Below, piece by piece: positions 52,246-60,900 of a DNA stretch of 64,000 nucleotides. The stretch spans positions 124,001 through 188,000 of the forward strand of contig CAYQNU010000001.1 of assembly GCA_964419055.1 (NCBI GenBank). The letters are read 5' to 3'. Position numbers and translations under genes: made by a program. Source of the DNA: CAYQNU01 sp964419055. Its GTDB lineage: Bacteria; Bacteroidota; Bacteroidia; Flavobacteriales_D; Parvicellaceae. The notes beneath the pieces are model-generated. The model was not told the DNA's origin. It saw nothing but the letters and a program-made list of their open reading frames with translations, and did no database searches. Numbering within the stretch: the first letter of the stretch is position 1; each line of letters starts with the position of its first letter.

Positions 52246-52809
52246 ATGAGTATTTCAACAGATTTGATTTATGTGGTTTCTGGTTTACCTCGTTCAGGTA
52301 CTTCGCTAATGATGCAAATTTTAGAAACTGCTGGAATAAAAAACCACACAGATAACATTCGGATTCCTGATGAAAGCAATCCAAAAGGATATGCCGAGTT
52401 TGAGGCGGTAAAATCGTTAATGAAATCCAATGCTTTTATGAAAGAGGCAAAAGGAAAATCGTTGAAGATTGTTACACCATTAATACCCTTTATCGATACT
52501 TCACTACAATACAAAGTTGTTGTGATGAATAGAGCGGTGGATGAAGTACTAGATTCTCAGCAAGTAATGTTGGGAAAAGAAAAAGGAGCAGCCTCACCTA
52601 TATTAAAGGCGGCCTTTGAAAAGCAATCGATTTCAGCAAAATCTTTTTTGGACAAATTTCAAATTCCATATATTGAAATTGAACATAAACAATTGATCCA
52701 AAATACGGAATTAGAATTACATAAATTGATTGAATTTTTGGAGATAAATTGCTCAATCGAACAACTTGTGAAGTGTGTAGATCCTAATTTATATCGACAA
52801 AGAAAATGA
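52246..52809 (+). CDS. Sulfotransferase-family P-loop protein
   Basis: The 187-residue protein opens with IYVVSGLPRSGTSLMMQIL, in which GLPRSGTS (about 13-20) is the 5'-phosphosulfate-binding loop of PAPS sulfotransferases. Later KIVTPLIPF and YKVVVMNRAVDEVLDSQQ match the strand and the R/S 3'-phosphate region. It is shorter than most sulfotransferases (usually 250 or more), so the acceptor-binding part is reduced. There is no signal peptide. Its stop overlaps the ATG of the following 57-codon gene (ATGA), and the phosphatase/TPR gene follows. Confidence 0.82.
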   Translation: MSISTDLIYVVSGLPRSGTSLMMQILETAGIKNHTDNIRIPDESNPKGYAEFEAVKSLMKSNAFMKEAKGKSLKIVTPLIPFIDTSLQYKVVVMNRAVDEVLDSQQVMLGKEKGAASPILKAAFEKQSISAKSFLDKFQIPYIEIEHKQLIQNTELELHKLIEFLEINCSIEQLVKCVDPNLYRQRK

Positions 52810-52979
52810 CAGATAAAAAAGTTAAAAAGGAGGTTACCATCATGTATGAAGGAAAACCGTTTACGGTTCCACCTGGAGGTACTCTTGGAGTACTTGCCCT
52901 AGGTAGTGTTGGTGTAAGAGCTTGGAAAAAAGCACGTGAGATCTATTTTGAAAAAGAAGGAAATGAGCAAAAAAACTAA
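52806..52979 (+). CDS. 57-residue conserved-looking small protein between sulfotransferase and phosphatase genes
   Basis: The frame runs from ATG 52806, overlapping the sulfotransferase stop as ATGA, to TAA at 52977-52979, which overlaps the phosphatase gene start (52963) by 17 bases. The product has a charged start (MTDKKVKKEVTIMYEG), then PFTVPPGGTLGVLALGSVG and a basic/acidic tail (WKKAREIYFEKEGNEQ). The Pro-Gly turn and short hydrophobic stretch could be a membrane-touching or protein-binding segment. The tight overlaps on both sides strongly suggest a real, translationally coupled gene. I do not recognise a family. An internal ATG at 52842 is a possible alternative start. Confidence 0.72.
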   Translation: MTDKKVKKEVTIMYEGKPFTVPPGGTLGVLALGSVGVRAWKKAREIYFEKEGNEQKN

Positions 52980-55374
52980 AGTATTGGTTATTGGTTGGGA
53001 TGCAGCCGAATGGAAAGTAATCGATAAATTAATTGATGGTGGCTATATGCCCACATTTAAAAAATTTCTTGAAGAAGGCACAAGAGGAAGATTAGCTACA
53101 TTAGACCCGCCACTTTCTCCTATGCTTTGGACTTCTATGGCAACAGGAGTAAGACCCTACAAACACGGTATTTTGGGTTTTGTTGAACCTGACCCAACTA
53201 CAGGGAAAGTAAGACCAGTTTCTACAAAAAGCAGGAAAGTAAAAGCCATATGGAATATACTCAATCAAAACGATTACACTTCCAACGTCATAGGGTGGTG
53301 GCCCAGTAATCCAGTGGAGCCTATCAATGGTTGTATGGTTTCTAATTTATACCAAACCGAAACCAAAGGTTATGAAACCATCGACATGGACAAATGGGAA
53401 ATGCCAGAGGGTACGGTTCATCCCGAGAGATTAAAAGAAACCCTTAAAGAATTGCGTGTTCATCCCCTTGAAATTACCGGCAATTTAATAATGCCATTTG
53501 TTCCTAGAGCCATCGAACAAAATAGAAAAGACGACCCAAAGCTATACAACATTAGTAAATTTATTGCTCACGCAACCTCACTGCACGCAGCTTGTACTGA
53601 ATTAATGATTAATGAACCCGCAGATTTTACGGCTGTGTATCACGATGCTATAGACCATTTTGGTCATACTTACATGAAATTTTATCCGCCTAAATTGGAA
53701 TCGGTTTCAGATGAAGATTTTGAATTATTCAATGAAGTCATAAAAGGAGCCTATATGTTTCATGATATGATTTTAGAGCGGTTGTTAAAATTGGTGGATG
53801 ATGATACTACTGTTGTTATTTGTTCCGATCACGGTTTTCATTGTGATCACCTCCGACCTCGGGTTATACCAAACAATCCTATAGGTCCGGCTATTGAACA
53901 TGGCCCGTATGGCATATTTGCAGCAAAAGGTCCCGGAATTAAAAAAGGAGCATCCATTTACGGAGCCAGCGTGTTGGATCTAACACCAACCTTATTGGCT
54001 ATATATGATTTGCCCATAGGACAAGATATGGACGGAAAGCCATTAGTAGAAATTTTTGAAATACCCAAAAAGATTACCTACATTGAAAGTTGGGAAAAAG
54101 TAGATGGAAATACAGGTGAATTATCTTCTGATTATAAGGAAGATCCTATGGCTCACGAAGCAGCCATGCAACAATTGATAGATTTGGGATACATAAATGC
54201 ACCCGATTTGGACGATGATATAGAATCATTAAAAAAGGAAACCATAACTGAAAATAATTTTTATTTAGCAAAATCTTTTGCCAACGGGGGCAAACTTATA
54301 GAAGCCAAAGAAGTTTTAGAATCTATTATCGTTGATGATAAGACTGATTTTCGCTACATAGTTGAGATGTTGGGAGTATGTATAAGTCTTAAAGATTATG
54401 AAAAAGGGGATTATTACCTCCAAATGATAAAAGATCAAAAAATTATTGACGGAAATTTCATCAATATTTATGCTTCTAAAATAAAATTAGGTTTGAATAA
54501 ACCTCAGGAAGCCATTCAATTATTAGAGAAATCAATGGATAAATTGAGCTTTTCGGCAGAAATTAATATTGAATTAGCTAAAGTTTATCTTTCTGTAAAT
54601 GAATTGGAAAAAGCCGAAATATTATTCAAAAAGGCCATTGAAATTGATCATTTAAATGCCCACGCCTATAATGGTTTAGGATTAATTGCTATTCGAAAAC
54701 AAGAATACGAAAAGGCTGTAGAGTACTTTTTAGAATCCATAGAGTTAATTTATTATTACCCAATGGCTCATTTTCATTTAGGCGAAGCATTGGTGCTATA
54801 TGGTGATTATGATAATGCCGAAAAGGCCTTTCAAACAGTGGTGACCATTGCTCCTAAATTGAAAAAGACCTATAAATGGTTATTGGACATCAGCAAACTT
54901 CAAAAAAATGCTCCAAAAACGGCTCATTATCAAGCTATTTGGAATACCATAAGCCAAGGTCACATTACTGTAATAACGGGCTTACCTAGTATTCAATTAG
55001 AAAACGCACTACGTTTATTAATAGAAAAAAATCAAATGGAATCGCAAGAAATGGATGATCTGTTTGGCGAAAATATCAATAAAATAAATGAAGAATATTT
55101 AAACTATCATTGTCAAAAAACTATATATGTGCCTTTAAAAATGCTAGGCACCTTATTGCCACAATACGATTATACCATTTACTTTATTGAAACCACAATA
55201 AACGATTCTGTAGTGTATTGTACTGAAAAGTTTAAAACCAAAGAAACCGAATATTACAATATGGGTTTTGAAAAAGGGTTACATAAACAAAGTGATTTGG
55301 CATTCTTATGGATGAGTCAACAACCTGAATTGGACGTGTATTACACAAACAATATTGAAAAACTTTTAAATTAA
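52963..55374 (+). CDS. Alkaline-phosphatase-superfamily phosphodiesterase with TPR repeats and sulfotransferase-like tail
   Basis: The 803-residue cytoplasmic protein has a type I phosphodiesterase/nucleotide-pyrophosphatase domain (about 1-385): VLVIGWDAAEW with metal ligand D13, PPLSPMLWTSMATG with the nucleophile region, HDAIDHFGH (227-235) and CSDHGFHCDH near 288. TPR-like helices follow (about 430-640), for example AEILFKKAIEIDHLNAHAYN. The tail (about 665-803) contains ITVITGLPSIQLENALRLL and later VPLKMLGTLLPQYDYTIYFI, which parallel the P-loop and core of the sulfotransferase two genes upstream but without the RSGTS residues. The ATG at 52963 is chosen; an in-frame ATG at 52936 is less likely. 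Confidence 0.82.
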   Translation: MSKKTKVLVIGWDAAEWKVIDKLIDGGYMPTFKKFLEEGTRGRLATLDPPLSPMLWTSMATGVRPYKHGILGFVEPDPTTGKVRPVSTKSRKVKAIWNILNQNDYTSNVIGWWPSNPVEPINGCMVSNLYQTETKGYETIDMDKWEMPEGTVHPERLKETLKELRVHPLEITGNLIMPFVPRAIEQNRKDDPKLYNISKFIAHATSLHAACTELMINEPADFTAVYHDAIDHFGHTYMKFYPPKLESVSDEDFELFNEVIKGAYMFHDMILERLLKLVDDDTTVVICSDHGFHCDHLRPRVIPNNPIGPAIEHGPYGIFAAKGPGIKKGASIYGASVLDLTPTLLAIYDLPIGQDMDGKPLVEIFEIPKKITYIESWEKVDGNTGELSSDYKEDPMAHEAAMQQLIDLGYINAPDLDDDIESLKKETITENNFYLAKSFANGGKLIEAKEVLESIIVDDKTDFRYIVEMLGVCISLKDYEKGDYYLQMIKDQKIIDGNFINIYASKIKLGLNKPQEAIQLLEKSMDKLSFSAEINIELAKVYLSVNELEKAEILFKKAIEIDHLNAHAYNGLGLIAIRKQEYEKAVEYFLESIELIYYYPMAHFHLGEALVLYGDYDNAEKAFQTVVTIAPKLKKTYKWLLDISKLQKNAPKTAHYQAIWNTISQGHITVITGLPSIQLENALRLLIEKNQMESQEMDDLFGENINKINEEYLNYHCQKTIYVPLKMLGTLLPQYDYTIYFIETTINDSVVYCTEKFKTKETEYYNMGFEKGLHKQSDLAFLWMSQQPELDVYYTNNIEKLLN

Positions 55375-55440
55375 CATTATGTTAAAATGAAATATTTCGT
55401 ATTATTGCAAATAAATTAAACCAATTTTAAAATTTCGAAT

Positions 55441-56271
55441 ATGAAAAAACAACTACAAAACAAACTTACAAAGTATTCAGCTGCTGCAGGGGCTGCTGTT
55501 TTAGCGGTAGGGTCTACTCAAGCACAAATCGTTTACACCGATGTTAATCCTGATTTCATTCACGGTGGAAATGAGATCCAAGCTGGATTAGATTTAAATA
55601 ACGATGGTACAGCAGATTTCGCTATTGCTTCTATTGATACTACAGTTGCAGCTCAAAACAATGCACTTATTGAAACTACATTAGTAGCTCCATTAGTTAC
55701 TGGAAATGAAATTGCTGGTATTGTGCCAACTTCTTTCAACTATGCATTAGCATTAAATTCAGGTACTGCAATCAATTCTACTACCAACTGGATAGCTGAT
55801 ACTTGTACAATGGCTTACAGAGTAAATGGTGCCTCTCCTTATGATGAGCAATGGAATGGTGTAACTGATAAATATTTAGGTTTAAAATTCTTAATAGGTG
55901 GAAATACTCACTATGGATGGGCTCGTTTAGATTGTCTTGGTGATACTTGGACATTGAAAGATTATGCTTATGATGCTACTGCAAATGCACCAATCAATGC
56001 AGGTGCTATGGTTGCAAGTGTTGAGACTATGGATTTAGAATCATTGGTACATTTCATTAACCAACCTAACAATAGTGTTTTAGTTAGAATTAATGCTCCA
56101 TTAACTAATGGTGAAATTAAAGTTGTTTCTATGTCAGGTCAAATCGTTTCTTCAATCAACATTACTTCAGATGCTGAAACTATTGATATGAGTGGTCTTT
56201 CTGCTGGAATTTACATGATTAATGTAATTTCTGCTGAAGGTACAATTACTAAAAAAATGGTCGTAAGATAA
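55441..56271 (+). CDS. T9SS type A cargo, probably abundant secreted protein
   Basis: The 276-residue protein has a signal peptide (about 1-29, ending STQAQ), a single beta-rich domain (about 30-195) with DVNPDFIHGGNEIQAGLDLN and HYGWARLDCLGDTW, and a type A sorting domain (about 200-276) with VRINAPLTNGEIKVVSMSGQ and GLSAGIYMINV ending TKKMVVR. Codons are strikingly uniform (GCT, ACT, GTT, ATT, AAC repeatedly), unlike neighbouring genes, suggesting high expression. It has no recognisable catalytic motif. A near-match -7 element (TATTATTG, 55400-55407) lies 34 bases upstream; a very strong terminator follows. Confidence 0.85.
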   Translation: MKKQLQNKLTKYSAAAGAAVLAVGSTQAQIVYTDVNPDFIHGGNEIQAGLDLNNDGTADFAIASIDTTVAAQNNALIETTLVAPLVTGNEIAGIVPTSFNYALALNSGTAINSTTNWIADTCTMAYRVNGASPYDEQWNGVTDKYLGLKFLIGGNTHYGWARLDCLGDTWTLKDYAYDATANAPINAGAMVASVETMDLESLVHFINQPNNSVLVRINAPLTNGEIKVVSMSGQIVSSINITSDAETIDMSGLSAGIYMINVISAEGTITKKMVVR

Positions 56272-56294
56272 TTAAATTAGAATCATAATTAAGA

Positions 56295-56325
56295 GGCGAG
56301 TAAGAATTTCTTACTCGCCTTTTTT
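56295..56325 (+). terminator. Very strong intrinsic terminator
   Basis: GGCGAGTAAGAA (56295-56306) pairs perfectly over 12 bp with TTCTTACTCGCC (56308-56319) and is followed by a T-run. It is the longest perfect stem I found in the window, matching the apparent high expression of the gene it ends. Confidence 0.9.
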
Positions 56326-56358
56326 ATTTTCAAAATGTATAACACAATTCAAAATGAT

Positions 56359-56366
56359 TACCTTTG
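56359..56366 (+). promoter_or_regulatory. -7 element for kynU
   Basis: TACCTTTG is an exact TAnnTTTG match, 21 bases before the kynU ATG. Confidence 0.5.
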
Positions 56367-56386
56367 CATAAGATAATTAATTCAAA

Positions 56387-57664
56387 ATGAACTATACCAA
56401 TTCACTTGATTTTGCCAAAGAAATGGATCAAAAAGATCCATTAAAAAAATACAGAGACGAATTTTTGTTTCCAACGTTTACAAAAAACCCGGTAATCTAT
56501 TTTACAGGTAATTCACTTGGGTTACAACCCAAAAAAGCAAAAGAATACATTCTACAAGAGTTAGAGGATTGGGCAAAATGGGGTGTAGAAGGTCATTTTC
56601 ATGCTCAAAAACCATGGATGCCTTATCATGAGTTTTTAACTGAGAAAGTAGCTCGTTTGGTGGGTGCAAAAAATGAAGAAGTGGCCGTTACACATAGCCT
56701 CACTACAAATCTTCATTTATTAATGGTTAGTTTTTACAAACCAACCGCCAAAAGATATAAAATACTTTGTGAACGAAAGGCGTTTCCTAGCGATCAATAT
56801 GCCTTGCAATCTCAAGTTAAACTTCATGGTTACAGTCCCAATGATGCATTAATTCAATTGGAGCCAAGAGCAGGAGAACATACGTTGAGAACAGAAGATA
56901 TTTTAGCAACAATTGAGCAACATAAAGATGAATTAGCATTGGTAATGATTGGAGGCGTAAATTATTATACCGGTCAATTATTTGATATGAAAACCATCAC
57001 TGAAGCAGGTCAAAAAGCAGGAGCCATGGTGGGTTGGGATTTAGCACACGCAGCGGGGAATATTCACCTCAAATTAAATGAATGGAATGTTGATTTTGCA
57101 GCATGGTGTAGTTACAAATACTTAAACTCTAGCCCAGGAGGAGTAAGTGGCTTCTATATCAACGAAAAACATGTGAAAAATGCCGAATTGATTCGGTTTG
57201 CAGGATGGTGGGGTCACGAAAAAGAAACGCGTTTTAAAATGCCTGAAGAGTTCATTCCAATGAAAACAGCAGAGTCTTGGCAATTAAGCAACGCTCCTGT
57301 ATTGGGAATGGCAGCTCATTTGGCTTCGCTTGAATTATTTGATGAAGTAGGAATGGAACCATTATGTGCCAAAAGAGATGTATTAACGGGGTATTTAGAA
57401 TTTGTGATTAATGACATATCGTCACGTTACGAATCGGTTAATTTTGAAATAATTACTCCTAAAGACCCTATGCAACGAGGAGCGCAATTATCTATATTGG
57501 TGCATGGTCAAGGTAAACCTCTTTTTGATTTTATTTCTGAAGAAGGAGTCTTAGCCGATTGGAGAGAGCCCAATGTCATTCGTATTGCTCCAGCACCACT
57601 TTACAACAACTTTGAGGACGTTTTTCGATTTGGTCAAGTACTTGAAAAATTCTTAACTCAATAG
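56387..57664 (+). CDS. kynU: Kynureninase
   Basis: PLP enzyme cleaving kynurenine or 3-hydroxykynurenine to (hydroxy)anthranilate and alanine in tryptophan breakdown or NAD synthesis. The 425-residue protein has YFTGNSLGLQPKKAK, WAKWGVEGHFHAQKPWMPYH, VGWDLAHAAGN and the PLP-lysine segment WCSYKYLNSSPGG, all typical, and normal length. Other kynurenine-pathway genes are absent from the window. A 62-codon membrane protein gene starts 1 base after the stop. Confidence 0.96.
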   Translation: MNYTNSLDFAKEMDQKDPLKKYRDEFLFPTFTKNPVIYFTGNSLGLQPKKAKEYILQELEDWAKWGVEGHFHAQKPWMPYHEFLTEKVARLVGAKNEEVAVTHSLTTNLHLLMVSFYKPTAKRYKILCERKAFPSDQYALQSQVKLHGYSPNDALIQLEPRAGEHTLRTEDILATIEQHKDELALVMIGGVNYYTGQLFDMKTITEAGQKAGAMVGWDLAHAAGNIHLKLNEWNVDFAAWCSYKYLNSSPGGVSGFYINEKHVKNAELIRFAGWWGHEKETRFKMPEEFIPMKTAESWQLSNAPVLGMAAHLASLELFDEVGMEPLCAKRDVLTGYLEFVINDISSRYESVNFEIITPKDPMQRGAQLSILVHGQGKPLFDFISEEGVLADWREPNVIRIAPAPLYNNFEDVFRFGQVLEKFLTQ

Positions 57665-57665
57665 T

Positions 57666-57854
57666 ATGAAAGACACCACCCAAGTATTAAATTCAAAAGA
57701 GATGTTGAATTTCTCCATGCAAGCCATTTTTGTTTTGCTAGCCGGTTTCGTTCTATGGAGAGCAATTATCATTTTTAACAAGAAAAAAAGCAAGCCAAAA
57801 GGCAGTTCTTATTTTAATTCTCAATTACAAGATAAATGGAAAGGTAAACGATAA
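57666..57854 (+). CDS. 62-residue single-helix membrane protein downstream of kynU
   Basis: The product has a polar N-terminus, one membrane helix (about 18-38, MQAIFVLLAGFVLWRAIIIF) and a strongly basic tail rich in K, S and G (NKKKSKPKGSS...KWKGKR). With the positive charge after the helix, the tail should be cytoplasmic. The ATG lies 1 base after the kynU stop, so it is probably translated from the same message. I do not recognise a family and the link to kynurenine metabolism is only positional. Confidence 0.6.
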   Translation: MKDTTQVLNSKEMLNFSMQAIFVLLAGFVLWRAIIIFNKKKSKPKGSSYFNSQLQDKWKGKR

Positions 57855-57968
57855 TTTAGTATCATTATAAATTGTTGTTATTGTTAGTTTTATCTATAAT
57901 TCAAGCAACGTTTTACTATTAACTTCGTCTAGGTTTTAATAAGCTAACAAGCACTTAATTTTTTATTC

Positions 57969-60900
57969 ATGAAATTACTTTATTCTTCTTTATTATTTCT
58001 TTTTTTTCTATTCAACTCTTTAAATACGGCATTCGCCTCTCACGTTCCTGGTGGTAATATTACGTATCAGTGTGTTGGAGCGAATCAATTTTTGGTTACA
58101 TTGACATTGTTTGAAGATTGTGGAACAGCCTTCGAAGCTAATGGCACTCAAACTCTACAGGTAACTAATTCTTGTGGAATTACAGGGTTAACTTCAATCA
58201 CATTGGCCAACACAATTTACCAACAAGAAGTTTCACAACTTTGCCCTGCCTTAATAGGTAATAGTGAATGTAATGGTGGAACATTGCCAGGTATTTATAT
58301 GCATCAATGGCAAACATTGGTCACAATACCAGCACAATGCAACTCTTGGACTTTCTCCTACGCTTCTTGTTGCAGAAACACCACCAATAATTTGAACGGA
58401 ACTCCTGCTTATTATTGGGAAACAACCTTGAATAATGCAGCAGCACCTTGCAATAATTCACCCACTGTTACTACTCAAATGATTCCTTATGTGTGTGTTA
58501 ACCAACCAGTAGTATATAATTTGGGTATTTATGAACCTGATGGTCATTCATTATCCTATTCGTTAATCAACGCATTCTCCGCCTCAGGCACTCCGGTTGT
58601 TTATACCGCCCCTTTTTCGGGAGCATCACCTATTACGGGAGCTACCATTAATAGCAATGGAAATATATCTTTTACAGCCACTGTAACAGGAAATTATGTT
58701 TTTTCAGTATTAGTAGAAGAGTACAACTCAAATGGAGTGTTGGTAGGCAGTATTATTCAAGATTTTCAGTTTGAAGTAATCAATTGTCCCGCCAATACTA
58801 ATCCTGTTGTGCCTTCAGGTATCATAAATTATACAGGTGATGGAACCGTCATTGCTCCAAATGAAATTGAATTATGTATCGGTGATTCATTTTGTTTTGA
58901 ATTGGAATTTACTGATTTAAATTCTAATGATTCTATTTTTATTGCAAGTAATATTGGGTTAGCTCTACCTGGTGCAACTGTTACGCAACTTACTTTTCAA
59001 TCACCTGCCATTGCTCAGGTATGCTGGACAGCAACCGCTTCAGTTCCGGCTAATAACACCGTTGTTTTTAATGCTAAAGATAACGCTTGCCCCATGTTTG
59101 GCATTACCTTTTACCCAATTAAGGTCAACGTTATACAATCAACGTATGCGGGTCCTGACCAAACGTTGTGCGCGGGAGATGATGCTATAATTAATGTTAC
59201 AGGTGGTTCAGTTTTCAATTGGTCCGTTTTGCCAGGAGGAGATACTATTCTAATTGGAAATAACTTTAATTGTAATCCTTGCGCAAATGTAATAGCATCA
59301 CCTTCCGTTACCACTACTTATGTAGTTACAAGCGATCTTACTATTGGTTGTGGCAATATTGATACGGTCACTATAAATGTGGTAGATGATTTCACCTACA
59401 CTTTAACACAAAGCAGTAATGCAGGTTGTATTAATGATAACATCTATTTTTCTTCGATAACCAATCCTCCAGGAGCTTACCAATATACTTGGAGCCCCAG
59501 TACTTTTCTAAATAGTACAACAATAGCAAATCCAATTGTTACTCCTACATCTCCCGGTGTTATAGATTATGCAGTTCAAATACTAGGCCCTACAGGTTGT
59601 ACAAAATACGATACATTGAGTATTAATGTGGCGGCCTCTTTTAAACCTGATGTGACCTTAATGGTGAGTCCTACAAATATAGTTTGTGGTGATTCTGTTT
59701 TTTTAGACGTTCAATTAAATGGTGGATCACCTGCTTCGTGTGGACCAAGTCTTAGTAATGCTTGTGTATCGCCTTCAACACAATACATTATAGGAACGGC
59801 AACGGGAGTCAACACAACAACAACCTACCCTGCTCCATTTGCAAATTGGTATCGAAATGCCAAGCATCAATTCTTATTCACAGCAGCAGAGTTAAATGCT
59901 ATGGGAATAACGGCAGGAAAATTAACTGAGATAGCTTGGCAAGTTGTTCAGATAAATGGAACCATTAATTACAATCAATATACTGTGAAATTAGGTTGTA
60001 CTTCACAAACTGCGCTTACTAACACTTGGGTATCTGGTTTGACAACGGTTTTTACACCTCAAAATATAGTTATCACTACAGGTTGGAATACACTACCCTT
60101 TACTACTGCATATGAATGGGATGGTCTTTCTAACATTGTTGTTGAAATTTGTTATAACAATTTAGCTACAAACTTTACCCAAAATAGCATCACACCTTTT
60201 ACAACAACAGCATTTAACTCAAGTGCGTTTTATTTTAGCGATGCCACTCCTGCTTGCCCTAGTTTAACAGCTAGTGCAGGAAGTCCGAGTCCAAATAGAC
60301 CTGTTACCCGATTTGGTTTTTGCCCAACGTTACCTGATCCTGTTAATTACACTTTTCAGTGGACTCCTACTTCAAGTATAGATGATCCCACCGCTCAAAC
60401 TACATTTGCTTTACCTCAAAACAACACTACCTTTCAATTAGTGACTACGTTTATTAATGGTGGATGTATAGATACTTCATCAGTAAATGTAACGGTTGAT
60501 TGTTGTGAAACACCATTAATAAATAGTACTAATATAACATGTTTTGGAGGAAATAATGGGCAAATTGAAGTAACACCTATTAGTACAACTTTACCACCCT
60601 ATACCGTTCAATTAATTGATCCTATCTCATCAGCTGTTTTACAATCCAATACTAATGTGATGAGTTCAGTAACGTTTTCAAGTCTTATAGCTGGAAATTA
60701 TCTTGTATCAACAATAGATGCCAATGGTTGTATAGCGGATACACTTGTTTCATTATCTGAACCTAATTTATTGTCCATTTCTATTAGTAATGATACGGCA
60801 ATTTGTATAGGCGATTCCGTTCAATTATCAGCTTTTGGAGGAGCTATTTATTCTTGGTCACCCATTACTAATTTATCTAATCCAACCAATGCCAACACTT

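Noticed and set aside
52827..52833. AAGGAGG eight bases before an internal ATG at 52842, resembling a Shine-Dalgarno site
   Set aside because: The bases are codons for Lys-Glu in the 57-residue protein, and other genes here show no such sites. Kept only as an alternative start.
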